Positions 1 through 7,619 of a stretch of 34,908 nucleotides of DNA are shown in pieces. Numbering within the stretch: the first letter of the stretch is position 1; every line of letters begins with the position of its first letter. The stretch is taken from positions 4,807 through 39,714 of the forward strand of contig DDXB01000069.1 in assembly GCA_002347405.1 (NCBI GenBank). Reading direction: 5' to 3'. Below the pieces are notes generated by a model that was not told the DNA's origin, searched no databases, and saw only the letters and a program-made list of their open reading frames with translations. The DNA comes from Rhodocyclaceae bacterium UBA2271. Its GTDB lineage: Bacteria > Pseudomonadota > Gammaproteobacteria > Burkholderiales > Rhodocyclaceae. Position numbers and translations under genes: made by a program.

Positions 1-300
1 TTTGGTCCCTATCTGCCGTGGGCGCTGGATATTTGAGGGGACCTGCTCCTAGTACGAGAGGACCGGAGTGGACGTATCTCTGGTGGACCGGTTGTCACGC
101 CAGTGGCATAGCCGGGTAGCTAAATACGGAAGAGATAAACGCTGAAAGCATCTAAGCGTGAAACTCGCCTCAAGATAAGATATCCCGGGGACTCGATCCC
201 CCTGAAGGGTCGTCGTAGACCACGACGTTGATAGGCCGGGTGTGGAAGCGCAGCAATGCGTTAAGCTAACCGGTACTAATTGCCCGTGCGGCTTGACCCT
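1..300 (+). rRNA. 23S ribosomal RNA, 3' end (partial)
   Basis: This is the last ~300 nt of a large-subunit rRNA, cut by the left window edge. It contains the sarcin-ricin loop (AGTACGAGAGGACC at about 51-64) and ends with the conserved 3' segment around AAGCTAACCGGTACTAAT, about 262-280. The exact 3' end (near 298-302) is inferred by comparison with the E. coli 23S terminus. It is followed by a short spacer and 5S rRNA, the normal 16S-23S-5S order. Confidence 0.96.
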
Positions 301-435
301 ATAACCTTGAGACACGCAGCGCGTGAGTCTCATGGTGCAACGATGAGCCAGCCTCATCGCGCCCAACAATCATTACCTACTTTACTTCTTCCTATTCAGT
401 GACCCGGACTCAACCCCCAGGTCACAACCCTTTCA
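301..435 (+). other. 23S-5S intergenic spacer
   Basis: Transcribed spacer with no gene. It holds a perfect 7-bp hairpin (CGATGAG at 341-347 and CTCATCG at 353-359) and a weaker inverted repeat around 309-331 (GAGAC..GTCTC). Such stems commonly take part in rRNA processing; that role is inferred here. Confidence 0.7.
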
Positions 436-550
436 GTCTGGTGCCCATAGCGTCCCGGTACCACCCCTTCCCATCCCGAACAGGACCGTGAAACAGGACC
501 GCGCCAATGATAGTGGGCTTCCGCCCGCGAAAGTAGGTCAGCACCAGACT
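436..550 (+). rRNA. rrf: 5S ribosomal RNA
   Basis: A segment of about 115 nt with the terminal stem GTCTGGTGC / GCACCAGAC, the loop A/B region CCCATCCCGAACAGGACCGTG and the conserved GCGCCAATGATAGTGGG segment. It lies directly after 23S and before a strong intrinsic terminator. The boundary is accurate to a couple of bases. Confidence 0.93.
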
Positions 551-560
551 ATCCCCACTA

Positions 561-594
561 AAAAACGCCCCGCAGCTCTCTGCGGGGCGTTTTT
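561..594 (+). terminator. Intrinsic terminator of the rRNA operon
   Basis: A 9-bp GC-rich stem (CGCCCCGCA at 566-574, TGCGGGGCG at 581-589) with a 6-nt loop is preceded by A5 and followed by T5. It separates the rRNA operon from accA. Confidence 0.93.
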
Positions 595-641
595 GCTTGG
601 TAGAGGTTATTTCCATGGGCATTCCGGTAAAATCTTCAACC

Positions 642-1610
642 ATGAAAACCACTTTCCTCGATTTCGAGCAGCCGGTTGCCGAGCTCGAAGCAAAAATAGA
701 GCAGTTGCGCTTCGTTCAGGATGATTCCGCCGTTGATATTTCCGGGGAGATCGCCCGTTTGGAGGGCAAAAGCGCAGCTCTGGTCAAGGATATCTACGGC
801 AAGCTGACACCTTGGCAAATTGCACTTGTAGCGCGCCATCCACAGCGGCCGTATACATTTGATTACATCAGTATGATGTTTACCGATTTCGTTGAGATGC
901 ACGGTGACCGTGCATTTGCTGATGATCTGGCCATAGTCGGTGGCATGGCACGCTTCAACGGCCAATCGTGTGTCGTGATTGGCCACCAGAAGGGGCGCGA
1001 TACCAAAGAAAAAATCCAGCGCAACTTTGGCATGCCAAGGCCCGAAGGCTATCGTAAGGCGCTGCGCCTGATGAAGCTAGCCGAAAAGTTTGGCATGCCG
1101 GTCTTTTCCTTCATTGACACCCCGGGCGCCTACCCCGGCATCGGTGCCGAAGAGCGTGGGCAGTCCGAAGCCATTGGCCGCAACCTATATGCAATGGCGG
1201 AGTTGCAGGTGCCGCTGATCTGCACCGTCATTGGTGAGGGTGGTTCTGGTGGGGCGCTGGCGATTGCAGCCGGTGATGCACTGCTGATGATGCAATATTC
1301 AACCTATTCTGTGATTTCCCCGGAAGGTTGTGCTTCGATTCTCTGGAAAAGTGCAGAACGAGCGTCTGATGCTGCCGAAACACTGGGTATTACTGCATCC
1401 CGTTTGAAAACGCTTGGCTTGGTTGATCGGGTTGTCAGTGAGCCACTGGGCGGAGCGCACCGCGATCCGCGCGCAGCCGCTCAATCACTGAAAAAGGCAT
1501 TGCAGGATGCCTTGCGTCAGTTGCAGGGGCTCTCGGTGGCCGAGCTTGTCGAGCGCCGTTACGAGCGCTTGATGGGGCATGGCAAATTCAAAGAAGTTAC
1601 TCAGCACTGA
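642..1610 (+). CDS. accA: Acetyl-CoA carboxylase carboxyltransferase subunit alpha
   Basis: AccA, 322 aa, pairs with AccD to transfer the carboxyl group from carboxybiotin (on AccB) to acetyl-CoA, giving malonyl-CoA for fatty acid synthesis in the cytoplasm. The N-terminus MKTTFLDFEQPVAELE is the standard helical start of the family, so the ATG at 642 was chosen over an in-frame TTG at 597 that lies just beyond the rRNA terminator. The crotonase-fold carboxyltransferase core is clear: GHQKGRDTKEK, then DTPGAYPG and the oxyanion-hole region GEGGSGGALAI. Length matches the family (E. coli 319 aa). The 3' end overlaps tilS by 32 bp, so the two genes are probably co-transcribed. Confidence 0.97.
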   Translation: MKTTFLDFEQPVAELEAKIEQLRFVQDDSAVDISGEIARLEGKSAALVKDIYGKLTPWQIALVARHPQRPYTFDYISMMFTDFVEMHGDRAFADDLAIVGGMARFNGQSCVVIGHQKGRDTKEKIQRNFGMPRPEGYRKALRLMKLAEKFGMPVFSFIDTPGAYPGIGAEERGQSEAIGRNLYAMAELQVPLICTVIGEGGSGGALAIAAGDALLMMQYSTYSVISPEGCASILWKSAERASDAAETLGITASRLKTLGLVDRVVSEPLGGAHRDPRAAAQSLKKALQDALRQLQGLSVAELVERRYERLMGHGKFKEVTQH

Positions 1611-2592
1611 GCCACTCGACCCATCCGCTAACGCGCTGGTCGAGGCAGTAGACGCATGTCTTGAGCGCCATGTGCTGCCGGGACAGCGCGTGGTGGTGGG
1701 ATTGTCCGGAGGCATGGATTCTGTTTGCTTGCTGCATATGCTGGTGCAGTTGAAGGATCACCGTCAGAGGACTTTCAATATCGCGGCATTGCATGTCCAT
1801 CACGGACTCAGCCCGTTCGCTGATCAGTGGGATGTTTTCTGCAGTGACTATTGCCAGCAACTTCACGTTCCTTACGCCAACGTTCGTGTCGAGGTCGAGC
1901 GATCTTCAAGAGACGGCCTGGAGGCAGCAGCCAGGCGTGCGCGCCATGCCGTATTTGCTGCTGCCGAAGCCGATTGGTTCATGCTTGCCCACCAGCGCGA
2001 CGATCAGGCTGAGACGCTCCTGTTCAACTTGTTGCGTGGATCCGGGATTGCCGGTGTTGCTGCGATGCGCGAGCAGAGCGGACGGTTACTGCGTCCCATG
2101 TTGGGCATCAGTCGGGACGCGATCGAGCGTTATGTGCTGCGGCATCAGCTTGAATGGTGCGAAGACGAGAGCAATGCCGATACCCGTTATTCCAGAAACT
2201 TTCTCCGGCGGAGCATCCTTCCCGCATTGACCCTTCGCTTCCCTGCCACGACTAAAAATCTGGCAGCTGCAGCTAGCCGTTTTGCTGAAGCCCATGACAT
2301 GCTTGACGAGTTGGCAATAGCTGATCTTGGCGCTTCAGTCGCAGAGTTCCCATTGAGTTTGCAGAAACTGGCTGTCTTGAGCGAACCGCGCGCCCGTAAT
2401 CTGCTGCGCTATTTATTGGCTGGGCAGAACGTCCAGATTCCGAGCGAGGCGCGACTGCGCGAGGCCCTGCGCCAGATGCTGGATGCCGATCCAGACCGAC
2501 ATCCGGCGCTGGTGTTCGGCCGACATAGACTGCTACGGCGGCGAGGCTGGGTTTATCTGGAGCCTGTGGCGGCATGTGCCGACAAGCGTTGA
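1579..2592 (+). CDS. tilS: tRNA(Ile)-lysidine synthase, C-terminally short
   Basis: TilS uses ATP to attach lysine to C34 of the CAU-anticodon tRNA-Ile, so that it reads AUA and is charged with Ile. The N-terminal PP-loop motif SGGMDS lies near residue 44. The HxxDDQAETLL-type segment (AHQRDDQAETLLFNLLRGSGI) follows at about residues 138-158. A middle TilS substrate-binding region reaches about residue 325. The protein has 337 aa, against about 430 in E. coli, and stops right after the middle domain, so the usual C-terminal TilS_C domain is absent. Short forms of this kind exist in some bacteria (e.g. Aquifex). The start ATG lies inside the end of accA. The last 40 bp overlap the 3' end of the convergent response regulator gene, which leaves no room for a lost C-terminal domain downstream. 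Confidence 0.92.
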   Translation: MANSKKLLSTEPLDPSANALVEAVDACLERHVLPGQRVVVGLSGGMDSVCLLHMLVQLKDHRQRTFNIAALHVHHGLSPFADQWDVFCSDYCQQLHVPYANVRVEVERSSRDGLEAAARRARHAVFAAAEADWFMLAHQRDDQAETLLFNLLRGSGIAGVAAMREQSGRLLRPMLGISRDAIERYVLRHQLEWCEDESNADTRYSRNFLRRSILPALTLRFPATTKNLAAAASRFAEAHDMLDELAIADLGASVAEFPLSLQKLAVLSEPRARNLLRYLLAGQNVQIPSEARLREALRQMLDADPDRHPALVFGRHRLLRRRGWVYLEPVAACADKR

Positions 2593-3170
2593 GCCAGTTC
2601 TACAGCAGAGCGAACCCCGATCTTTTCGAATATGCGCGCTCGATGTACTTCAACGGTACGCATGGCAATCTGCAGTTCGTCGGCAATCACCTTATTGAGC
2701 TTGCCGGCCAGAATGCCGGCCATCACCTCACGTTCCCGTTCCGTCAGGGTGGCCAGGCGATCTTCGACCTCGGCGCGGTCGGCGTCCCGCCAGCACCGAC
2801 TTTCCTCCAGCTTCAGAGCTTCGAGAACGCGATCGACCAGTTCGTTGTCATTGAGCGGCTTCTCTATGAAGTCGAATGCGCCGCGTTTGAGTGCCTTGAC
2901 TGCGAGCGGCACATCGCCGTGGCCGGTCAGAAATATGACTGGCATGGCACAACCCAACTCCAGTAGCTGCTCGAAAAGTTTGGTGCCGGTCATGCCGGTC
3001 ATGCGAATGTCGAGGATGAGGCAGCCGGTCATTTCCGGGTGGTAATCGGCAAGGAAGGCTTCGGCCGAACCCCAGGTGCTCGACTGGATGCCGCGCGAAC
3101 TTAATAGCCAGGCCAGCGCATCGCGAATCGCCGCATCGTCATCCACCAGATAGACCAGACCTTTGTTCAT
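2553..3170 (-). CDS. FixJ-family response regulator (receiver + LuxR HTH)
   Basis: A 205-aa transcriptional regulator. The receiver domain spans residues ~5-120, with acidic residues DDD at 10-12, phospho-acceptor Asp54 (LILDIRM), the TG switch (FLTGHG) and conserved Lys (IEKPL). A linker follows, then a LuxR-type HTH (TEREREVMAGI ... TVEVHRARI) at ~140-200. The start at 3170 was chosen because MNKGLVYLVDDD is the natural N-terminus and overlaps the kinase stop as ATGA; a longer frame upstream exists but is not supported. The cognate sensor is the kinase at 3167-5155. The linker residues SRCWRDA are encoded by an antisense copy of the dispersed motif at 2781-2803. Target genes are unknown; the adjacent liv transporter is the obvious candidate. 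Confidence 0.92.
   Translation of the reverse strand: MNKGLVYLVDDDAAIRDALAWLLSSRGIQSSTWGSAEAFLADYHPEMTGCLILDIRMTGMTGTKLFEQLLELGCAMPVIFLTGHGDVPLAVKALKRGAFDFIEKPLNDNELVDRVLEALKLEESRCWRDADRAEVEDRLATLTEREREVMAGILAGKLNKVIADELQIAMRTVEVHRARIFEKIGVRSAVELAQRLSAHAATGSR
2781..2803 (+). repeat. Dispersed PAPTF-motif, copy 1 (antisense to host gene)
   Basis: Reads GGCGTCCCGCCAGCACCGAC then TTT on the plus strand, one substitution from the consensus core. It lies in the linker of the response regulator gene, which is on the opposite strand. It is the only copy antisense to its host gene. Confidence 0.7.
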
Positions 3171-5155
3171 GCTGCGTTTACCGGCAAGGAAATATGGAAG
3201 ATGCTGCCGCCCTCGGGATTGGCGGCAAACCAAAGCCGGCCGTTATGTGCTTCGACCACCGATCGACAAATATTGAGGCCCACACCCAGTCCCTCGCTCT
3301 TGGTAGTGTAAAACGGTTCAAACAATCGAGCGGCGTCTTCAACAGAAAAACCGCAGCCCCGATCGGCAATCGAGATGAATACCTGCTGTTCGACGAGGTG
3401 GGCGCTCACGCTAAGTGTGCGCTGTGCTTCTGCAGTCTGACGCATCGACTCGATGCCATTCTTCATCAGATTCAACAGGGCTTGTCCGAGCAGAATCCGG
3501 TCAGCCTGAATGATGGGCAAGTCAGGTGCGATGTTGCGCACGATGCGCGTGTTCTGGCGGCGGGTATCGACTTCGATCAGCACGATCAGATCGGAGATCA
3601 ATACTTCCAGGTTGCAGGCCTCGGATCTGGGCTCATGGCGGCGTACGAAATCATAGATGCGGCGAATGATGCGACCGGCGCGTTGCGCCTGTTCCTGGCA
3701 TTTTGCCAGTGCGCCATCGATTTCGCTGCTGGGTGCTCCTGCGGCGATGAGGTTGCGGCAGCCCGCGGCATAGCCGGATATGGCCGACAGGGGTTGGTTG
3801 AGTTCGTGTGCCAGGCTCGATGCCATTTCACCCATGGTGATGAGGCGCGCGCTGGCCTGCAGGCGCTCCTCCTGCTGGCGCGCCAGTTCGGCGGCTCGTA
3901 CGCGTTCGGTGATGTCTACCACCGACCCCATCCAGCCCGTATGGCGTCCTTCGCTGTCGATGAGCGGCGCTTCATGGATCAAGGCATCAAAGATCTCGCC
4001 GCTGCGTCGTTTCAGTTTTATCTCGAAGCCTTCGCTGGGCGCCTGCCCTGCCATTACCTTTGCATGCATGTTGCGTGTTTCGTCGATATATTCTTCTGCC
4101 CAATAGGGCATGGGCGGTATGCGTCCGATCAACTCTTCCGCTGACCAACCTACCATGCGACAAAAAGCCGGATTGATATAGGTGATCTGGCCCTGTAAAT
4201 TGCGGGCGCGTAGACCCGTTTGTACCGAGTCTTCCATCGCCTTGCGGAAGGCGACCTCTGTCCGCAGGGCTGATTCGGCGAGCAGTCGCTGCTGTACGTG
4301 GCGACGCAAGACCCAAAGGCTGAACAATATCAATACCGCCAGCAATGCCAGCGTAGCTGAAATCAGCCTGCCCGCCAGCGGTGTCGGCGAAAGGTAGGGC
4401 GTGGCACGCAATATCAAGCCATGGCCCGGGGGATTGAAAGGAATCTGGTAACCGCTGCCTGTGGCATCGGCGTCGACTTTCGAACGCGAGCCGATCGGCT
4501 GACCGAACTGATCGATGATCTCGACGCGATAGCGTTCGGCAAGCCACCAGGGCGCAGCATTTTCAAGCAGCCGACGGATCGAGTAGAAGGCAACCACCGT
4601 ACCGGCATGATGTCCTTCAAGAAAAACCGGGACATACACGCCAAACTGCCAGTCGCCTTGTTGCATCTGATAGGGTGGGCTGTAGACGGTATGGCCCAGG
4701 GAACGGGCCATATGGCTCATCGTTGGGGATGGCACAGGCGTCTGGTTTTCTCCCTTGGGCAGGTCTGCTGGGCTTGGCAGGAGAGCATGCCGCACCTTGT
4801 CATTCCGGTCGAGCCAGATGACCTGGTGAATGCTGGGGTCGCCGATGACGAGGTTGCGCGCATGGGCATCGAAAACTCCAGGCTGATGGATGCGCTGGGC
4901 GTCAAAGCGGCCCAGAAAATCTTCATTATGGGTGAGATGGAATCCCAGGCTTTGTTCAAGCCAGAGCATGTCGCTGATCAAAGTCGCGTGCCGCTCTTCC
5001 TGCTCGCTTTTTTCCGAGAACCACAGCAGGGCAATGACTGCCACCACGAACAGAGTCAAGGCGAGTCTGGGCAGCCACCACAGCATCCCGAAGTGCGATG
5101 CTTTGACTGGCGCGTCGGCATACAAAATAGTCTCGATGCTTCTTCCGGTAGTCAT
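3167..5155 (-). CDS. Membrane PAS-domain sensor histidine kinase
   Basis: A 662-aa sensor kinase, the partner of the FixJ-type regulator it overlaps by ATGA. TM1 is at ~26-46, followed by a periplasmic sensor region of ~215 residues. TM2 is at ~265-285, a PAS domain with PAC-like end (VVDITERV) at ~305-418, and a HisKA box with His450 (SLAHELNQPLSAISGYA). The HATPase_c domain carries N566 (LLNLMKNGIES), the G1 box DRGCGF (598-603) and the G2 box GLGVGLN (~622). The HELNQPL-type H-box and this architecture resemble the FixL/DctB class. The periplasmic domain is not recognised, so the ligand is unknown. The position after livHMGF suggests a ligand related to the transported amino acids or amides; that is inference. 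Confidence 0.93.
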   Translation of the reverse strand: MTTGRSIETILYADAPVKASHFGMLWWLPRLALTLFVVAVIALLWFSEKSEQEERHATLISDMLWLEQSLGFHLTHNEDFLGRFDAQRIHQPGVFDAHARNLVIGDPSIHQVIWLDRNDKVRHALLPSPADLPKGENQTPVPSPTMSHMARSLGHTVYSPPYQMQQGDWQFGVYVPVFLEGHHAGTVVAFYSIRRLLENAAPWWLAERYRVEIIDQFGQPIGSRSKVDADATGSGYQIPFNPPGHGLILRATPYLSPTPLAGRLISATLALLAVLILFSLWVLRRHVQQRLLAESALRTEVAFRKAMEDSVQTGLRARNLQGQITYINPAFCRMVGWSAEELIGRIPPMPYWAEEYIDETRNMHAKVMAGQAPSEGFEIKLKRRSGEIFDALIHEAPLIDSEGRHTGWMGSVVDITERVRAAELARQQEERLQASARLITMGEMASSLAHELNQPLSAISGYAAGCRNLIAAGAPSSEIDGALAKCQEQAQRAGRIIRRIYDFVRRHEPRSEACNLEVLISDLIVLIEVDTRRQNTRIVRNIAPDLPIIQADRILLGQALLNLMKNGIESMRQTAEAQRTLSVSAHLVEQQVFISIADRGCGFSVEDAARLFEPFYTTKSEGLGVGLNICRSVVEAHNGRLWFAANPEGGSIFHISLPVNAA

Positions 5156-5220
5156 GAACTGCGCAGAATAGGCGGCAAATTTGGCTCTGGCAGCGGTTGC
5201 AGGGGGGTGACGCTATTCAT
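5152..5220 (-). CDS. 22-aa proline-rich ORF linking livF and the kinase
   Basis: The livF stop TAA (5223-5221) is followed immediately by ATG at 5220. This opens a 23-codon frame beginning MNSVTPLQPLPEP and ending PPILRSS. Its TGA stop overlaps the kinase ATG as ATGA (5155-5152). Seven of the 22 residues are proline, including one PP pair. The exact fit between two coupled genes suggests it is translated, either as a coupling relay or a regulatory leader peptide. No Shine-Dalgarno is obvious, so reinitiation from livF is the likely mode. It was too short for routine gene calling, and no homologue is known to me. Confidence 0.5.
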   Translation of the reverse strand: MNSVTPLQPLPEPNLPPILRSS

Positions 5221-5931
5221 TTAAACGCCGAGATAACGGTGCCAGATATTGTGATCGGCATCAAGCATAGCCGAACTGCCGTGCCAGACGACTCGGCCCT
5301 TTTCGATGATGGTGTGATGGTCGGCCAGTGCGATCAGGCGTTCGACATATTTGTCGATGACCAATATGGTTTGCCCGGCGCTCCGCAAGGTGGCCAGGCA
5401 CCGCCAGATCTCCTCACGGATCAGGGGTGCCAGTCCCTCGGTGGCTTCATCGAGGATCAGGAGCCGGGGGTTGGTGGTCAGGGCGCGGCCAATGGCAAGC
5501 ATTTGTTGCTCACCGCCCGACAACTGGTTGCCCAGATGGTGCTGGCGCTCGGCCAATTGCGGGAAAAAGGCGAAAACCTTTTTCGCTGTCCATGGATCGC
5601 CAGCAGAAAAACGATTGGCGGCGAAGGCGACCAGATGCTCGCGTACTGTCAGGTTGGCGAAGATCTGGCGGCCTTCTGGTACCAGCGCGATGCCCAGTCT
5701 GGCGATCAAATCAGGGCGCTGTCCCGCGATAGACCTTCCGGAAAACCTGATCTGACCGGAATGTGCCGGCATCATGCCGCAGATGGTGCGTACCGTCGTG
5801 GTCTTGCCCATGCCATTTCTGCCCAGCAGGGTGGCGACTTCGCCCGCGCGAATGCTCAAATTGATTCCGAACAGTACCTGACTTGCGCCATAGGCGGCCT
5901 GTAAGGCATCGATCTCGAGGAGTGTGCTCAT
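5221..5931 (-). CDS. livF: Branched-chain amino acid ABC transporter ATP-binding protein LivF
   Basis: A 236-aa ABC ATPase of the HAAT (hydrophobic amino acid/amide) family that energises uptake on the cytoplasmic side of the membrane. It shows Walker A GRNGMGKTT (~37-45), the signature LSGGEQQ (~137), Walker B LLILDEATEGLAP and the typical short LivF ending. The start ATG abuts the livG stop with no gap. No ABC-type variation of key residues is seen. Confidence 0.95.
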   Translation of the reverse strand: MSTLLEIDALQAAYGASQVLFGINLSIRAGEVATLLGRNGMGKTTTVRTICGMMPAHSGQIRFSGRSIAGQRPDLIARLGIALVPEGRQIFANLTVREHLVAFAANRFSAGDPWTAKKVFAFFPQLAERQHHLGNQLSGGEQQMLAIGRALTTNPRLLILDEATEGLAPLIREEIWRCLATLRSAGQTILVIDKYVERLIALADHHTIIEKGRVVWHGSSAMLDADHNIWHRYLGV

Positions 5932-6687
5932 TTACAGCGCGTCGCCCAGATAGGCGCTGCGTACTGCGGGGTGTTCTCGCACGAAATCCGGTGTCCCGCT
6001 GACAATGATGCGGCCGCTGACCAGCACCGAAACTCGATCAGCCAGGCGAAAAACGATGTCCATGTCGTGCTCCACTAAAAGCACCGTCTGTTCGCCTTTC
6101 AGTGAAGCAATCAACCTGGCCATGTGTTCCGATTCCTCGGGACCCATGCCCGCCATCGGCTCATCCAGCAACAATAAGCGCGGGCGTGTGGCGAGCGCCA
6201 TGGCGAGTTCAAGTGCGCGCCGTTCGCCATGGGAGACGTCGCAGGCCAATTGGCTGACTTCTGCAGCAAGACCAACGCGCGAAAGCCAATCTTCGGCCTC
6301 CTCGATCATCCGGAAATCGGCGCTGGCGGGACGCCAGAAACGCAAGCTTGAACCCCAGTCGCGTTGCCGCGACTGGACTGCGAGCCGCACGTTTTCCAGC
6401 AACGACAGACGCGGGAAAATTTGCGTGATCTGATAGGAACGTGTGATGCCGCGTGCCACGCGGTCGTGAGTTGTGCACTGGCTAATGTCACTGCCGGCAA
6501 ATTGCAAAGTGCCGGCATCAGGCAGCAGTTCTCCGGAAATCAGGTGGATCAGCGTGGTTTTTCCAGCCCCGTTGGGGCCGATCAGGGCGTGAACTTCTCC
6601 TGTCACCACATCAAGATCAACGCCATTCGTTGCCCATAATCCGCCGAAATGGCGCTTGAGACCCGAAATCTCCAACAGGGCAGTCAT
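5932..6687 (-). CDS. livG: Branched-chain amino acid ABC transporter ATP-binding protein LivG
   Basis: A 251-aa ABC ATPase paired with LivF. It shows Walker A GPNGAGKTT (~37-45), the signature VSHGERRALELA (a slight variant of the usual LSYGEQR), Walker B LLLLDEP, and the LivG-type C-terminus for which the family is named (RLADRVSVLVSGRII...). MTALLEISG was chosen as the start because it overlaps the livM stop as ATGA; an in-frame ATG 15 bp upstream is less likely. In the variable helical region, residues RPASADF are encoded by a copy of the dispersed motif (6313-6335). Confidence 0.95.
   Translation of the reverse strand: MTALLEISGLKRHFGGLWATNGVDLDVVTGEVHALIGPNGAGKTTLIHLISGELLPDAGTLQFAGSDISQCTTHDRVARGITRSYQITQIFPRLSLLENVRLAVQSRQRDWGSSLRFWRPASADFRMIEEAEDWLSRVGLAAEVSQLACDVSHGERRALELAMALATRPRLLLLDEPMAGMGPEESEHMARLIASLKGEQTVLLVEHDMDIVFRLADRVSVLVSGRIIVSGTPDFVREHPAVRSAYLGDAL
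6313..6335 (-). repeat. Dispersed PAPTF-motif, copy 2 (in livG)
   Basis: The minus strand reads GGCGTCCCGCCAGCGCCGAT then TTC, encoding RPASADF in the ASADF frame. It falls in the variable segment between Walker A and the signature motif. Confidence 0.65.
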
Positions 6688-7619
6688 TTCTGGCGTCCCC
6701 ACAAACCAGCCAGGCCACGCGGTGCATACAGCACCACGGCGAGCAGTGCGAGCCCGACATAGAAATGACTGTGTTCGGTAATGCGCCCCAGCACCTCTTC
6801 AAGCCCGAGCAAAGCAATGGCTCCCAACATGCCGCCAAACCGCTGGCCAACGCCGCCTAGAATTACCATCACCAGCAACATGCCCGATTGCGTCCAGTAA
6901 AGCTGACTGGGGCTGGCCATGCCATTTTGGTTGGCGAGAAGTGCACCCGCGAGTCCTGCCACGGCAGAGCCGACGACGAAACAGACCAGCTTGATTTGTT
7001 GTACTGGATAGCCCAGTGCTTCCATGCGGGTTTCATTCTGGCGCAGGCCCGTGAGGGCGCGACCATAGCGCGATGCGGCGAGACGCTTGAGCGCCATCAG
7101 GCTGGCTGCCAGCAGCCCCAGCGTCACCCAGTAGAGCGTGGCATCGTCGGCAAGGTCAAGGGGCACCAGGGTCGAACGCTGCTCCAGTGGCAGACCATCA
7201 TCGCCACCGGCAAACTCAAGCGAAACCACGGAATAGTAGATCATCTGGGCGAACGCCAGCGTAATCATGATGAAATAGACGCCCCGCGTGCGCAGGGATG
7301 CCGCTCCGATCAGCAATGCCGCGAGTGCTGCCGCAGCGACTGCGACCGGCCAGGTGATCCACGCGGAGAAGATGCCGGCGTTCATGAGCAGCGCGACTGC
7401 ATAGGCCCCGATGCCGAAAAAAGCGGCGTGGCCGAACGCCACCATACCGCCATAGCCGACAATGAAATTGAGGCCCGTCGCTGCCAGTGCAAAGATCAGC
7501 AGGCGCGTGGCAAATCCAATGTAGTAATCCTCACCGAACGCCTGCAGGAGGAGTGGCAATGCAACTGCGGCGATAAGCAGCGCAGTTTCGGCAAGGGTGC
7601 CGGAGTGGGATGGCTTCAT
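6684..7619 (-). CDS. livM: Branched-chain amino acid ABC transporter permease LivM
   Basis: A 311-aa polytopic permease. About 8-9 hydrophobic segments are visible, with the LivM/UrtC-type motif GLNFIVGYGGMVAFGHAAFFGIGAY near residues 48-72 and the coupling segment ALRQNE/ALGYPV (GLRQNETRMEALGYPV) at ~190-206. It forms the membrane channel with LivH. It overlaps livH upstream and livG downstream by ATGA, so all four are translationally coupled. No substrate-binding protein gene (livJ/K type) is present in the cluster. Confidence 0.95.
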   Translation of the reverse strand: MKPSHSGTLAETALLIAAVALPLLLQAFGEDYYIGFATRLLIFALAATGLNFIVGYGGMVAFGHAAFFGIGAYAVALLMNAGIFSAWITWPVAVAAAALAALLIGAASLRTRGVYFIMITLAFAQMIYYSVVSLEFAGGDDGLPLEQRSTLVPLDLADDATLYWVTLGLLAASLMALKRLAASRYGRALTGLRQNETRMEALGYPVQQIKLVCFVVGSAVAGLAGALLANQNGMASPSQLYWTQSGMLLVMVILGGVGQRFGGMLGAIALLGLEEVLGRITEHSHFYVGLALLAVVLYAPRGLAGLWGRQK

